Shown piece by piece: positions 25,273-32,862 of a DNA stretch of 64,000 bases. The notes below the pieces were generated by a model that was not told the DNA's origin, ran no database searches, and saw only the letters and a list, made by a program, of their open reading frames with translations. Origin of the DNA: Franzmannia pantelleriensis (lineage in GTDB: Bacteria; Pseudomonadota; Gammaproteobacteria; Pseudomonadales; Halomonadaceae); the NCBI RefSeq assembly GCF_900102875.1, contig NZ_FNGH01000006.1, positions 1 through 64,000 of the forward strand, given 5' to 3'. How positions within the stretch are numbered: position 1 is the stretch's first letter; every line of letters begins with the position of its first letter. The position numbers and the translations under genes are program-made.

Positions 25273-25857
25273 ATGAGCTATATCGCAACGACGCCACCCG
25301 AGCAGGCCGAAGGCGAGGTGCAGGCCATGTATCAGCGCCAGCAGGCGCACTTCGGCTACCTGCCCAACTATGCCCGGCTGTTCTGTCATCGCCCCGAGGT
25401 GATGAAGGCCTGGGCGACGCTGATCGCCACCATCCGCCGCCCCATGGAGTCGCGCCGCTACGAGCTGGTGACCGTTGCCGCCGCCCGGGCCCTGGGCAAC
25501 TCCTACTGCTCGTTGGCCCATGCCAAGTTCCTGGCGGAGCTGGTGGGCATGGCGGCCACCCAGGCGATGCTACTCGGTGAGGAAGGCGCGCCCGACCCGG
25601 TCGAGCGCGACATCATGGCCTTTGCCGCCAAGGTGGCCTGCCGCGCCCAGGAGGTCGGCGCCGAGGATATCGAAACACTGCGCGCCCATGGGCTTGCCGA
25701 CGACGACATATTCGACATCGTCGCCGTGGTCGCCGGGCGCGCCTTTTTCACCCGTATTCTCGACGGCTTGGGGGCCGAACCCGATGCCGCCTACCGCGAG
25801 CTGCCCACCGAGCTGAGTGAGGCGCTTTGCGTGGGCAGGCCCATGGCTTTGAGCTGA
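25273..25857 (+). CDS. carboxymuconolactone decarboxylase/AhpD-like peroxidase-related protein
   Basis: A 194-residue all-helical CMD-family protein. The core helix ELVTVAAARALGNSYCSLAHAKFL has Cys79 and His83. The family's AhpD members have CxxC before the His; here only the first Cys remains (C-x3-H), as in peroxidase-related enzymes. The C-terminal AFFTRILDGLGAEPD is also typical. It starts 13 bp after the CysK-glutaredoxin stop with GGAGAG, so the two are likely co-transcribed. It is probably part of the same thiol/peroxide response. Confidence 0.8.
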   Translation: MSYIATTPPEQAEGEVQAMYQRQQAHFGYLPNYARLFCHRPEVMKAWATLIATIRRPMESRRYELVTVAAARALGNSYCSLAHAKFLAELVGMAATQAMLLGEEGAPDPVERDIMAFAAKVACRAQEVGAEDIETLRAHGLADDDIFDIVAVVAGRAFFTRILDGLGAEPDAAYRELPTELSEALCVGRPMALS

Positions 25858-25908
25858 GCCGGTCGTGAGCCAGAATAACGGACACCCCATAGGCATGGAG
25901 GAGATGCC

Positions 25909-26253
25909 GTGAGCGAATACACCGATTCGCTGCGCGACGTGTTCGAGTTGTTCGGCCCCATTACCGTGCGGCGCATGTTCGGCGGCCACGGCATTTATCA
26001 CGATGGCCTGATGTTCGCGCTGGTGGCCGACGAGACGCTCTATCTCAAGTTCGATGAGTACAACCTGGGCGACTTCGAGCGCGAGGGGCTCGAGCCGTTC
26101 GCGTACGACAAGGGCGGCAGGGTGGTGCAGATGTCCTATTACCAGGCGCCGGAGGAGCTGTTCGAGGACCGCGAGCTGGCCGCAGCCTGGGCACGCCGCT
26201 CCTTCGAGGCCGCCCTGCGCGCTCAGGCGGGCAAGCGCAAGACGAAATCCTGA
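25909..26253 (+). CDS. TfoX N-terminal domain protein
   Basis: A 114-residue protein consisting only of a TfoX-N domain: VFELFGPITVRRMFGGHGIYHDGLMFALV, LYLKFDEYN, then YDKGGRVVQMSYYQAPEEL. The C-terminal TfoX half (competence regulation in Haemophilus) is absent, which is common in many bacteria; the function of the isolated domain is unknown. The start is GTG 25909 after GGAGGAG. It is the third plus-strand gene of the redox module, 51 bp after the CMD gene. Confidence 0.85.
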   Translation: MSEYTDSLRDVFELFGPITVRRMFGGHGIYHDGLMFALVADETLYLKFDEYNLGDFEREGLEPFAYDKGGRVVQMSYYQAPEELFEDRELAAAWARRSFEAALRAQAGKRKTKS

Positions 26254-26270
26254 GGTCTGGCCGGTGGCGT

Positions 26271-26465
26271 TCAGGTGGTGGGCGGCCCCTTGAGTTCGAC
26301 GGTGTTGCCTTCGGGGTCTGCGAGGTAGAGCGAGGGACCCGAACCCTCGGCGCCGTAGCGCTGCACGAGTTCGCCGGCCTCGATGTCGTGCGTGGCCAGG
26401 TGTCGGCGAATCTCCTCCTCGTCGAAGGGCTCCAGCGCTTGAGTCACTTCCACCTGCCACGCCCT
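26271..26465 (-). pseudogene. C-terminal fragment of a VOC-family protein
   Basis: Only the last ~63 residues of a VOC protein are recognisable (AWQVEVTQALEPFDEEEIRR, then GSGPSLYLADPEGNTVELKG). The first half is missing; upstream in this frame the sequence makes no sense. A different reading frame there encodes a hydrophobic peptide. This looks like a gene truncated by a junction near 26.46 kb. Confidence 0.6.
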
Positions 26466-26602
26466 CGCTCCGATACCATGCGGCCGAAGTAGAGCAGGCC
26501 GAAGTTCAGCCAGGCCAGGGTGAGTATCAGCGTGAAGCCAAGAATGGTGGGTGCGCCGAACTGGGCGATGAGCGGCAGCGCATTTGGGTCGCTGCCTGCC
26601 AT
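26444..26602 (-). CDS. possible 52-residue single-helix membrane peptide
   Basis: Begins MAGSDPNALPLIAQFGAPTI, continues with a hydrophobic stretch LGFTLILTLAWLNFGLLYFG, then a basic end (ERGRGRWK). It looks like a genuine small membrane protein, or the truncated N-terminus of one, whose frame then runs into the VOC fragment and stops. No good ribosome site is visible. I do not recognise a family. Confidence 0.35.
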   Translation of the reverse strand: MAGSDPNALPLIAQFGAPTILGFTLILTLAWLNFGLLYFGRMVSERGRGRWK

Positions 26603-26732
26603 GCATTACGTGGTTCAGCTTAGCTGAATTCGGCCACCGTCCAAGGATGCGATACGTTATCCTGTTTCGGTCGTAGCATGCTCGATACGGGACCAGAACC
26701 CATTACCCGACGGTTCTAGAAGCACTACCATA

Positions 26733-27479
26733 ATGCCTGGACATGTCATGGACAGCCCTCTTGTCGAAACCCGCAGCTATCCCGATCGCGAACTGAGCGA
26801 TCGCCACGGTTTTCACCAGTTGCTGCTGGGGCTAGACGGTGCCCTGGAGCTGGAAGCGGCAGGGCGGCTCATTCACGTGACCCGCGGTGTGCTGGCCCCG
26901 GTAGCCAGCGGCGACCTGCATCATTATCTGGCGCCGGGAGACAACCGCGTGCTGGTGCTCGACTTGCCCGAGGGGTGGTGCGAGGCGCTGGTCCTGGATG
27001 GCTTGTTCGAAGGCTCGGCGCGGCGTTTGCCGGAGCCGCTGGTGGCCCAGGGGGAAAGGCTTGGCGGTACCGACCAAGCGCTGGCCCGCTGGCTCGAGCT
27101 GGCGCTTGGAGCCGGTGGGCGTCGGCTGGTGCCGCCGCGGATCAAGCTGCTCGATCTGCTGCCTGCCATGCGCGCCGACCTGGCGCACCCCTGGCGCGTG
27201 GCCGAGATGGCCCGCCGCTGCCACCTGGCCGAGGCCGTCTTCGCCCGCCAGTTCCGCGCGCTGACCGGCCAATCGCCCCACGAGTGGCTGGTGCGGGAAC
27301 GATTGGCACTGGCCCGCGTGCTGCTGTTGAGCGATGCCATTTCGCTGACCGAGCTGGCCCAGACCTGCGGCTTTGCCGACAGCGCCCATTTTTCTAAGAG
27401 TTTCCGCCAGTGGCATGGGGTGTCGCCCGGCGAGTGGCGGCGTAGAGGTCAGGATTCGACAAGCGACAGCCTGGCCTGA
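26733..27479 (+). CDS. AraC family regulator
   Basis: A 248-residue regulator (243 if the ATG at 26748 is used; neither has a clear ribosome site). The N-terminal ~130 residues form a short cupin-like sensor (LDGALELEAAGRLIHVTRGVLAPV). The C-terminal double HTH shows MARRCHLAEAVFARQFRALTGQSPHEWLVRERL and ISLTELAQTCGFADSAHFSKSFRQWHGVSPGEWR, full AraC signatures. It is 42 bp upstream of a YddG-like exporter on the same strand and probably controls it. Confidence 0.88.
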   Translation: MPGHVMDSPLVETRSYPDRELSDRHGFHQLLLGLDGALELEAAGRLIHVTRGVLAPVASGDLHHYLAPGDNRVLVLDLPEGWCEALVLDGLFEGSARRLPEPLVAQGERLGGTDQALARWLELALGAGGRRLVPPRIKLLDLLPAMRADLAHPWRVAEMARRCHLAEAVFARQFRALTGQSPHEWLVRERLALARVLLLSDAISLTELAQTCGFADSAHFSKSFRQWHGVSPGEWRRRGQDSTSDSLA

Positions 27480-27521
27480 ACGGCATGCTGAAGCCTCGAC
27501 GTTGTTGATGAGGCTTGCGCA

Positions 27522-28418
27522 ATGTTATCGCTCTCCCGCCGTCAGGCCACGGTAATCGGGGCCACCACCGTTCTCAACTGGGCATTGCTCGCCACCCTGA
27601 CCCAGCTCTCCGGGCCGGTGCCGCCGTTCCAGCTCACCGGGCTGGCGTTCTGCATTGCCTTCCTGTGCTTTCTTGCCTGGAGCCTGGGGCGACGTGAGTC
27701 GTTCGTCGCGCCGTTGCGCCAGGCGCCTTCGGTGTGGGCACTTGGTGTCGGCGGGTTGTTTGGCTATCACGCGCTCTATTTCGTCGCCCAGCAGAACGCA
27801 CCGCCGGCCAATGCGGGGTTGATCAGCTATCTGTGGCCGCTACTGATCGTGCTGTTCGTCGGCCTGCTGCCGGGGGAGCGGCTGCTGCCTAGGCACGTGG
27901 TGGGTGGGCTGCTGGGCTTTGCCGGAGCGGCGCTGTTGATCGGCGGCGACCTGGGCGCTGGCGGCAGCGTACTGGGCTATGGGGCGGCCTTCGCCTGTGC
28001 CCTGGTGTGGAGCGGCTATTCAGTGCTGTCGCGAACCAAGAAGGCGGTTCCGACCAGCGCCGTGGGCGGTTTCTGCCTGGTCACGGCGCTGTTGGCCTTC
28101 GCCTGTCACGGCCTGTTCGAGGCCACGCGCTGGCCCCAGGGCATCGAGTGGCTGGGTGTGATCGGGCTGGGGTTGGGGCCGGTGGGTAGTGCCTTCTTCA
28201 CCTGGGACATCGGCGTCAAGCACGGCGAGCTGCACCTGCTCGGGCTATTGGCCTACGCCACGCCGCTGCTCTCGACACTGGTGCTGATCGTGGCCGGCTA
28301 CGCCGAGGCCACGCCGTTGCTGGCCCTGGCGGCAGGCGTGATCACCCTGGGCATGCTGGTTGGTAGCGGTGCGCTGGTACGTCGCAAGCGGCGGGAAGTC
28401 CCCGTGCGCTCCGCCTGA
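27522..28418 (+). CDS. DMT/EamA exporter, YddG-like
   Basis: A 298-residue inner-membrane protein with ten helices and two EamA repeats (FGYHALYFVAQQNAPPANAGLISYLWPLLIVLF in the first, GPVGSAFFTWDIGVKHGELHLLGLLAYATPLLSTL in the second). The second-repeat pattern (AYATPLLST) and length match YddG, an exporter of aromatic amino acids. The substrate here is an inference. An AraC gene precedes it. Confidence 0.8.
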   Translation: MLSLSRRQATVIGATTVLNWALLATLTQLSGPVPPFQLTGLAFCIAFLCFLAWSLGRRESFVAPLRQAPSVWALGVGGLFGYHALYFVAQQNAPPANAGLISYLWPLLIVLFVGLLPGERLLPRHVVGGLLGFAGAALLIGGDLGAGGSVLGYGAAFACALVWSGYSVLSRTKKAVPTSAVGGFCLVTALLAFACHGLFEATRWPQGIEWLGVIGLGLGPVGSAFFTWDIGVKHGELHLLGLLAYATPLLSTLVLIVAGYAEATPLLALAAGVITLGMLVGSGALVRRKRREVPVRSA

Positions 28419-28432
28419 GACAGGCGCACGGG
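28401..28432. terminator. hairpin at the end of the YddG-like gene
   Basis: CCCGTGCGC / GCGCACGGG, a perfect 9-bp outer stem spanning the stop codon, with an alternative inner CGCCTG-AGA-CAGGCG. No T-tract follows, so the terminator role is tentative. It lies between convergent genes. Confidence 0.4.
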
Positions 28433-28485
28433 TGAGCGGAGCATTGAGAGCGAGCCGTTAAAACGAGTCGCTCATAACGAACCTC

Positions 28486-29931
28486 TCAAAACGAGCCCAC
28501 CAGCGAGCCCACCAGGATCAGCACAATCAGCGAGATGATCGGCCCCACCACGGCCACCGCGGCGATGTCCAGGTAGGCCTGGCGGTGCGTCAGGCCGCAG
28601 ATCGAGAGCAGGGTGATCACTGCGCCGTTGTGGGGCAGGGCGTCCAGTCCGCCGGTGGCCACCGCGGTGACCCGGTGCAGAAGATCCGGTGAGATGCCGG
28701 CCGCCTGGCCCATGGCCAGGTAGGTGTCGCCGAGGGTGGAGAGCGCGATACTCATACCACCGGAGGCGGAGCCGGTCATGCCGGCCAGCAGATTCACGGC
28801 GATGGCCAGCGAAATGAGCGGGTTGTCGCCGCCAGCGGTGGTCACCCAGGCACTGATGGCGTCGAAGGCCGCCAGCGAGGCGATCACCGAGCCGAAGCCG
28901 ACCAGACTTGCGGTGTTGAAGATCGGCAGCAGCGAAGCACTGGCGCCGCTATCCAGCGAGGCGGTCAGCTGCTGCAGTCGCGGCCAGTTGAGTGCAATCA
29001 GCACGAGTATGGAGAGCACCAGGGCGGAGATCACTGACCATACCCCGCGCACCGATTCGATACTGGTGGCGCCGTAGACCGGGTCCGCCAGGTAGCCGGT
29101 GTCCATGGCCGGAATGACAACCGCGGTGAACAGCAGGTTCAGTGCGATCACCAGCACGATGGGAAGCAGTGCCAGAGGCAGGCTAGGCAGTCCGCCGTGT
29201 GGCTGTGGCTGGACCTCGGCCAGGTCGAAGCCTTCGCCGGCGGCGTGCTCGCGCAGGTGATCGGGGGGCGTGGGATCGCTGTCATGCTTGCCGTAGCCCT
29301 CGCCCGCTGCCCGGGCCTGCCGGGCGCGGTAGCTGAGCCAGGCCTGGCCCAGGCCCAGCATGATCAGCCCAGTCATGATGCCGAGCCCCGGGGCGGCGAA
29401 GGGCGAGGTGCCGAAGAAGGGCATGGGGATGGCGTTCTGGATGGCCGGTGTACCGGGCAGAGCGGTCATAGTGAAGGTGAAAGCGCCCAGGGCGATGGTG
29501 CCCGGGATCAGCCGCTTGGGCAGGTCGGCCTTGCGAAACAGTGCCGCGGCGATGGGAAACACGGCGAAAGCCACCACGAATAGCGACACGCCGCCGTAGG
29601 TCATCACCGCGCAGGAGAGCACCACGGCGAGAATCGCCTGGCTCTCGCCCAGGCGTTGGACGATGGCGCCGGCCAGTACCTCGGCGCTGCCGGAATCCTC
29701 CATCAGCTTGCCGAAGATCGCCCCGAGCAGGAACAGCGGGAAGTATTGGACGATGAAGCTACCCGCCGAGCCCATGAACACCTGGGTGTAGCTGGCCAGC
29801 AGCGGGGTATCCACCGACACCAGCGCCACCAGGGCAGCCAGCGCCGGGGCCAGAATCAGCAGGCTCAAACCGCGATAGGCCAGATATATCAACAGCAGCA
29901 GCGCAACGCCGATGGCCAGAATGCCGCTCAT
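28486..29931 (-). CDS. GntP family permease
   Basis: A 481-residue membrane protein with about 12 helices. It fits the GntP/citrate-transporter-like family (VQYFPLFLLGAIFGKLMEDSGSAEVLAGAIVQRLG, TYGGVSLFVVAFAVFPIAAALF, ALPGTPAIQNAIPMPFFGT, NLLAGMTGSASGGMSIAL, DALPHNGAVITLL). GntP members move gluconate, glycerate, hydroxybutyrate or similar hydroxy acids; the specificity is unknown. The start ATG overlaps the stop of a 30-codon frame (ATGA). Its 5' end and upstream region are duplicated at 18.2-18.7 kb. Confidence 0.88.
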   Translation of the reverse strand: MSGILAIGVALLLLIYLAYRGLSLLILAPALAALVALVSVDTPLLASYTQVFMGSAGSFIVQYFPLFLLGAIFGKLMEDSGSAEVLAGAIVQRLGESQAILAVVLSCAVMTYGGVSLFVVAFAVFPIAAALFRKADLPKRLIPGTIALGAFTFTMTALPGTPAIQNAIPMPFFGTSPFAAPGLGIMTGLIMLGLGQAWLSYRARQARAAGEGYGKHDSDPTPPDHLREHAAGEGFDLAEVQPQPHGGLPSLPLALLPIVLVIALNLLFTAVVIPAMDTGYLADPVYGATSIESVRGVWSVISALVLSILVLIALNWPRLQQLTASLDSGASASLLPIFNTASLVGFGSVIASLAAFDAISAWVTTAGGDNPLISLAIAVNLLAGMTGSASGGMSIALSTLGDTYLAMGQAAGISPDLLHRVTAVATGGLDALPHNGAVITLLSICGLTHRQAYLDIAAVAVVGPIISLIVLILVGSLVGSF

Positions 29932-30020
29932 GCCGTGTCTTCCTCGGCGTCGGTGCCGGTCACGCCGCCCAACGATATGCTGGCTTTTTCCTTGGTCATG
30001 TCAGCTTCTATATCATTCAT
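29928..30020 (-). CDS. 30-codon micro-ORF coupled to the GntP permease (copy 2)
   Basis: Encodes MNDIEADMTKEKASISLGGV, ending EEDTA; TGA overlaps the permease ATG. An alternative ATG is at 29999. Preservation of the frame and coupling in both copies argues for translation, perhaps as a coupling leader for the permease. No homologue is recognised. Confidence 0.45.
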   Translation of the reverse strand: MNDIEADMTKEKASISLGGVTGTDAEEDTA

Positions 30021-30085
30021 GTTGCGATGCAGTATAGCGGTTCGTGTCTGATTTTCCTTCCCTCGGCGAGGATCGCTCGTCGCCT

Positions 30086-30134
30086 GACTTGAACTAAAGT
30101 CTAATATCATGCATTATGTTGGAAAATATTTCCA
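30086..30134. promoter_or_regulatory. promoter and two palindromes upstream of the 44-codon micro-gene
   Basis: GACTT-GAACTA-AAGTC (30086-30101) overlaps a possible -35 TTGAAC (30089-30094), and CATTAT (30112-30117) follows after 17 bp. TGGAAA-ATA-TTTCCA (30120-30134) is a second perfect inverted repeat just after it. The second palindrome is unchanged in copy 1 (18504-18518), while the first has one change there. Confidence 0.45.
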
Positions 30135-30173
30135 CTAAATAAAGGAGGCGGTCTGCACGGACCGTTATGACTC

Positions 30174-30308
30174 ATGGCAACTCAACTGCTTACCCTGATC
30201 CGCGACCTGCTGGCTACACCGCGTAGCGAGGCCGAGGATACCCCGGCTACGAAGGAACGGTTTCCCACCATCTGGGATGTGTCGTTGCCCACCAAGCAGG
30301 CGAAGTAA
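30174..30308 (+). CDS. 44-residue micro-protein, copy 2
   Basis: Identical in protein sequence to the product of 18558-18692. It has the same AAAGGAGG site, leader hairpin and ATG. It is divergent from the GntP permease, so it shares its control region, and is followed by a terminator. Candidate roles include a small regulatory or membrane-associated peptide for the permease; nothing in the sequence proves this. Confidence 0.65.
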   Translation: MATQLLTLIRDLLATPRSEAEDTPATKERFPTIWDVSLPTKQAK

Positions 30309-30357
30309 GATCGCGCGGCAAGCTGACGGTCGTTATCGCGTCGCACAGGTATTAACG

Positions 30358-30394
30358 ACAAGGGGGCCCATGCCATCAGGCATGGGCCCCTTGT
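30358..30394. terminator. terminator between micro-gene copy 2 and tupA
   Basis: ACAAGGGG(G)CCCATGCC / GGCATGGGCCCCTTGT, a 16-bp stem with one bulged G and an ATCA loop, between convergent genes. It resembles the terminator after copy 1 in design but not in sequence. Confidence 0.65.
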
Positions 30395-30432
30395 CACGTT
30401 AGGATGGGCGCCGGACGAGGCGTGTGGGAGCC

Positions 30433-31248
30433 TCAGTGGTGCCCGGCGTTGGGGAAGAACAGCTGCTCGCCGTCGATGGCGTAGCCGGCAATCGCCGCCT
30501 GGCCCTCGTCCGAGACCAGCCACTGGTGCCACTGCTCGGCGAGGTCGTGCTTGAGGTGCGGATGGCGCTCGCGGTCCAGCAGCAGGCTGCCGTACTGGTT
30601 GAACAGCGCTTCGTCGCCTTCGAACAGAATGGCGAGATCCTGGCGGTTGTCGAAGGCCAGCCAGGTGGCACGGTCGGCGAACACATAGGCGTCCATGCCC
30701 GCCGCGGTGTTGAGGGTCGGGCCCATTCCGCTGCCCAGCTCGCGGTACCAGCCGCCGGTGGTATCGACCCCGGCCTCTTCCCAGAAGCGCTGCTCGGCGC
30801 GGTGGGTGCCGCTGTCGTCGCCGCGGGAGGTGAACGGTGAACCGCTGGCGGCGATGCGGCTGAAGGCATCCAGGGCATCGTCGGCGTCGGCGATGCCGGC
30901 CGGGTCGTCGCTGGGGCCGATGAGCACGAAGTCGTTGTACATCACGTCGAGGCGCTCGCTGGCATAGCCGTCGGCGACGAACTGCTCCTCGCCCTGTGTA
31001 TCGTGGACCAGCAAACTGTCGGCATCGCCGCGGCGGGCGATCTCGAAGGCCTGGCCGGTGCCTACTGCGACGACCCGGACGTCGATGCCGGTGGTCTCGC
31101 GAAACTGCGGCACGATATCGGCGAACAACCCCGACTGCTCGGTGGAGGTGGTCGAGGCCAGGGTGATATAGCGCTCGTCATCGGCGGCAAGTGGCGCCGA
31201 AAGGGCGATGCCGAGGGCGAATGTCGAGAGCAGATGGCGACGTTGCAT
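30433..31248 (-). CDS. tupA: tungstate ABC transporter, periplasmic binding protein
   Basis: A 271-residue secreted protein with a signal peptide (MQRRHLLSTFALGIALSAPL, cleavage near AA-DD). The mature start ITLASTTSTEQSGLF is the TupA/WtpA oxyanion motif (STTSTxxSGL). ARRGDADSLLVHD, YNDFVLIGP and SRGDDSGTHRAE are also family features. It captures tungstate (possibly molybdate) for TupBC. It is last in the tupB-tupC-tupA order on the minus strand, 39 bp after tupC. Confidence 0.9.
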   Translation of the reverse strand: MQRRHLLSTFALGIALSAPLAADDERYITLASTTSTEQSGLFADIVPQFRETTGIDVRVVAVGTGQAFEIARRGDADSLLVHDTQGEEQFVADGYASERLDVMYNDFVLIGPSDDPAGIADADDALDAFSRIAASGSPFTSRGDDSGTHRAEQRFWEEAGVDTTGGWYRELGSGMGPTLNTAAGMDAYVFADRATWLAFDNRQDLAILFEGDEALFNQYGSLLLDRERHPHLKHDLAEQWHQWLVSDEGQAAIAGYAIDGEQLFFPNAGHH

Positions 31249-31287
31249 GTGGAACTCCTTGTTGTCGTAGTGATGTTGCTACTGGGG

Positions 31288-32043
31288 TTACCAGGGCAGC
31301 TCGCCGCGCACGAAGGCGGCGGCCTCGCTGCTCTCGGGGGCAGCGAAGAAGCGCTCGGCAGGGCTGTGTTCGAGCAGCCTGCCGGCATTGAGGAACACCA
31401 CGTCGTCGGCCAGGCGCCGCGCCTGATTGAGGTCGTGGGTGGTCATGACGATCTTGGTACCGCTGTGATGGAAGTGATCGACGGCCTCTTCGACGGCGCG
31501 GATCGCGGCGGGATCCAGCGCCGAGGTGGGCTCATCGAGAAACAGCACGTCGGGTGCCAGCAGCCAGGCTCGGGCCAGCGCCAGTCGCTGCTGCTCGCCA
31601 CCGGAGAGTACGGGGGCCGGTCGCTGGGCGAGCTGGGCCAGGCCGAAGCGCTCCAGCGCCGCCTGGGCGCGGGCCTTGCGCTGGCGTCGTGGGCAGCCGC
31701 GGATCGCCAACACGTAGGTGAGGTTGGCCAGGGCGCTGCGCTTGAGCAGTACCGGGCGCTGGAAGACCATCGCCTGGCGTAGTGCCAAGGGCGGATTGGG
31801 CACCCGGCCGTTCCAGCGGATCGTTCCGCTCGTTGGTGTCAGCAGGCCGTGGCAGAGGCGCATCAGTAGGCTCTTGCCGGCGCCGTTGGGTCCCATGATC
31901 AGGGTGCGTCCGGCGCCGAGACGGAGATCGATGTCGTGCAGCAGGTGCTGGCCGCGATGCGCGAAGCCGACGCCCGCAAGGGTCAGCGGCAACATCGGGT
32001 CGACCGCGGTGCGTGGCATGCCGGGCTGGGTCAGGTCGTTCAT
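31288..32043 (-). CDS. tupC: tungstate ABC transporter, ATP-binding protein
   Basis: A 251-residue ABC ATPase. Walker A GPNGAGKS (51-58), Q-loop VFQRPVLL, signature LSGGEQQRLALARA, Walker B VLFLDEPTSALD and the switch His in MTTHDLNQARRLADD. The start ATG 32043 overlaps the tupB stop (ATGA). It energises tungstate import with TupB and TupA. Confidence 0.9.
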   Translation of the reverse strand: MNDLTQPGMPRTAVDPMLPLTLAGVGFAHRGQHLLHDIDLRLGAGRTLIMGPNGAGKSLLMRLCHGLLTPTSGTIRWNGRVPNPPLALRQAMVFQRPVLLKRSALANLTYVLAIRGCPRRQRKARAQAALERFGLAQLAQRPAPVLSGGEQQRLALARAWLLAPDVLFLDEPTSALDPAAIRAVEEAVDHFHHSGTKIVMTTHDLNQARRLADDVVFLNAGRLLEHSPAERFFAAPESSEAAAFVRGELPW

Positions 32044-32744
32044 CCCATCTGCCTCCGCGCGCGTTCGCCGAGCAGGTGGGCGGCCGCGTTGACGCAGGCT
32101 ACCAGCAGCAGCAGCACCAGCCCCAGGCCCAGCGCCAGCGCCAGGTTGCCGCGGTTGGTCTCCAGGGCGATGGCGGTGGTCATCACCCGGGTGACGCCGT
32201 CGATATTGCCGCCCACGATCAGCACTGCGCCGACCTCGGCGCTGGCGCGGCCGAAGCCGGCCAGCACCACGGTGGTGAGGGCCACTCGGGCATCCCACAG
32301 CAGGGTGGGCATCATGCGTGCGCGGCCTAGCCCGAACGAGGCCAGTTGCTCGCGGTACTCGCCAAGCAGCGCTTCGATATGCTGGCGGCTCAGGGCGGCG
32401 ACGATGGGTAGCACCAGTACCACCTGGGCGATGACCATGGCGGTGGGGGTAAACAGCAGCCCCAGCTCGCCCAGCGGTCCTGCCCGTGACAGCATCAGGT
32501 AGACCATTAGACCGGCCACTACCGGCGGCAGCCCCATGAAGGCGTTGAGCACCACGACCACTGCGCCGCGCCCGGGAAAGGCCCATAAGGCCAGCGATGC
32601 ACCCAGCGGCAGGCCGATCAGCGCGGCGATCAGCACTGCACTCAGCGACACTTGTAGCGACAAGCGCACGATATTCAGCAGTGTCGGATCGAGAGTAACG
32701 ATCAAGGTTAGTGCGGTGGCGAAGGCGTTATCGGCGATTGGCAT
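32040..32744 (-). CDS. tupB: tungstate ABC transporter, permease
   Basis: A 234-residue permease with about five to six helices and the ABC inner-membrane loop EYREQLASFGLGRARMM, a cytoplasmic EAA-like coupling segment. NAFMGLPPVVAGLMVYLMLSRAGPLG and GFGRASAEVGAVLIVGGNI are typical TupB/WtpB stretches. It is the first gene of the tup operon and divergent from a HTH regulator. Confidence 0.88.
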   Translation of the reverse strand: MPIADNAFATALTLIVTLDPTLLNIVRLSLQVSLSAVLIAALIGLPLGASLALWAFPGRGAVVVVLNAFMGLPPVVAGLMVYLMLSRAGPLGELGLLFTPTAMVIAQVVLVLPIVAALSRQHIEALLGEYREQLASFGLGRARMMPTLLWDARVALTTVVLAGFGRASAEVGAVLIVGGNIDGVTRVMTTAIALETNRGNLALALGLGLVLLLLVACVNAAAHLLGERARRQMG

Positions 32745-32862
32745 CTCGGGCTCCCTGCAAGCTCTTGCATGATGTGGCGTTATGCGACTCTATGCATCCT
32801 GTGCTGTAATCAATGCAGCCATACGCAGCTGAATGCCACCTTGACGCGCGAGAACGCTTGCC

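Larger units (their letters stand above)
29850..30318. repeat. 469-bp direct repeat, copy 2
   Basis: Same orientation as 18234-18702. Here the permease gene is full length, so this copy looks ancestral in structure and copy 1 the deletion derivative. Sequence after 30318 and before 29850 is not shared, except for the last codons of the permease and the 3' CGAGCCGTTAAAA motif that also flank copy 1. Confidence 0.9.
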
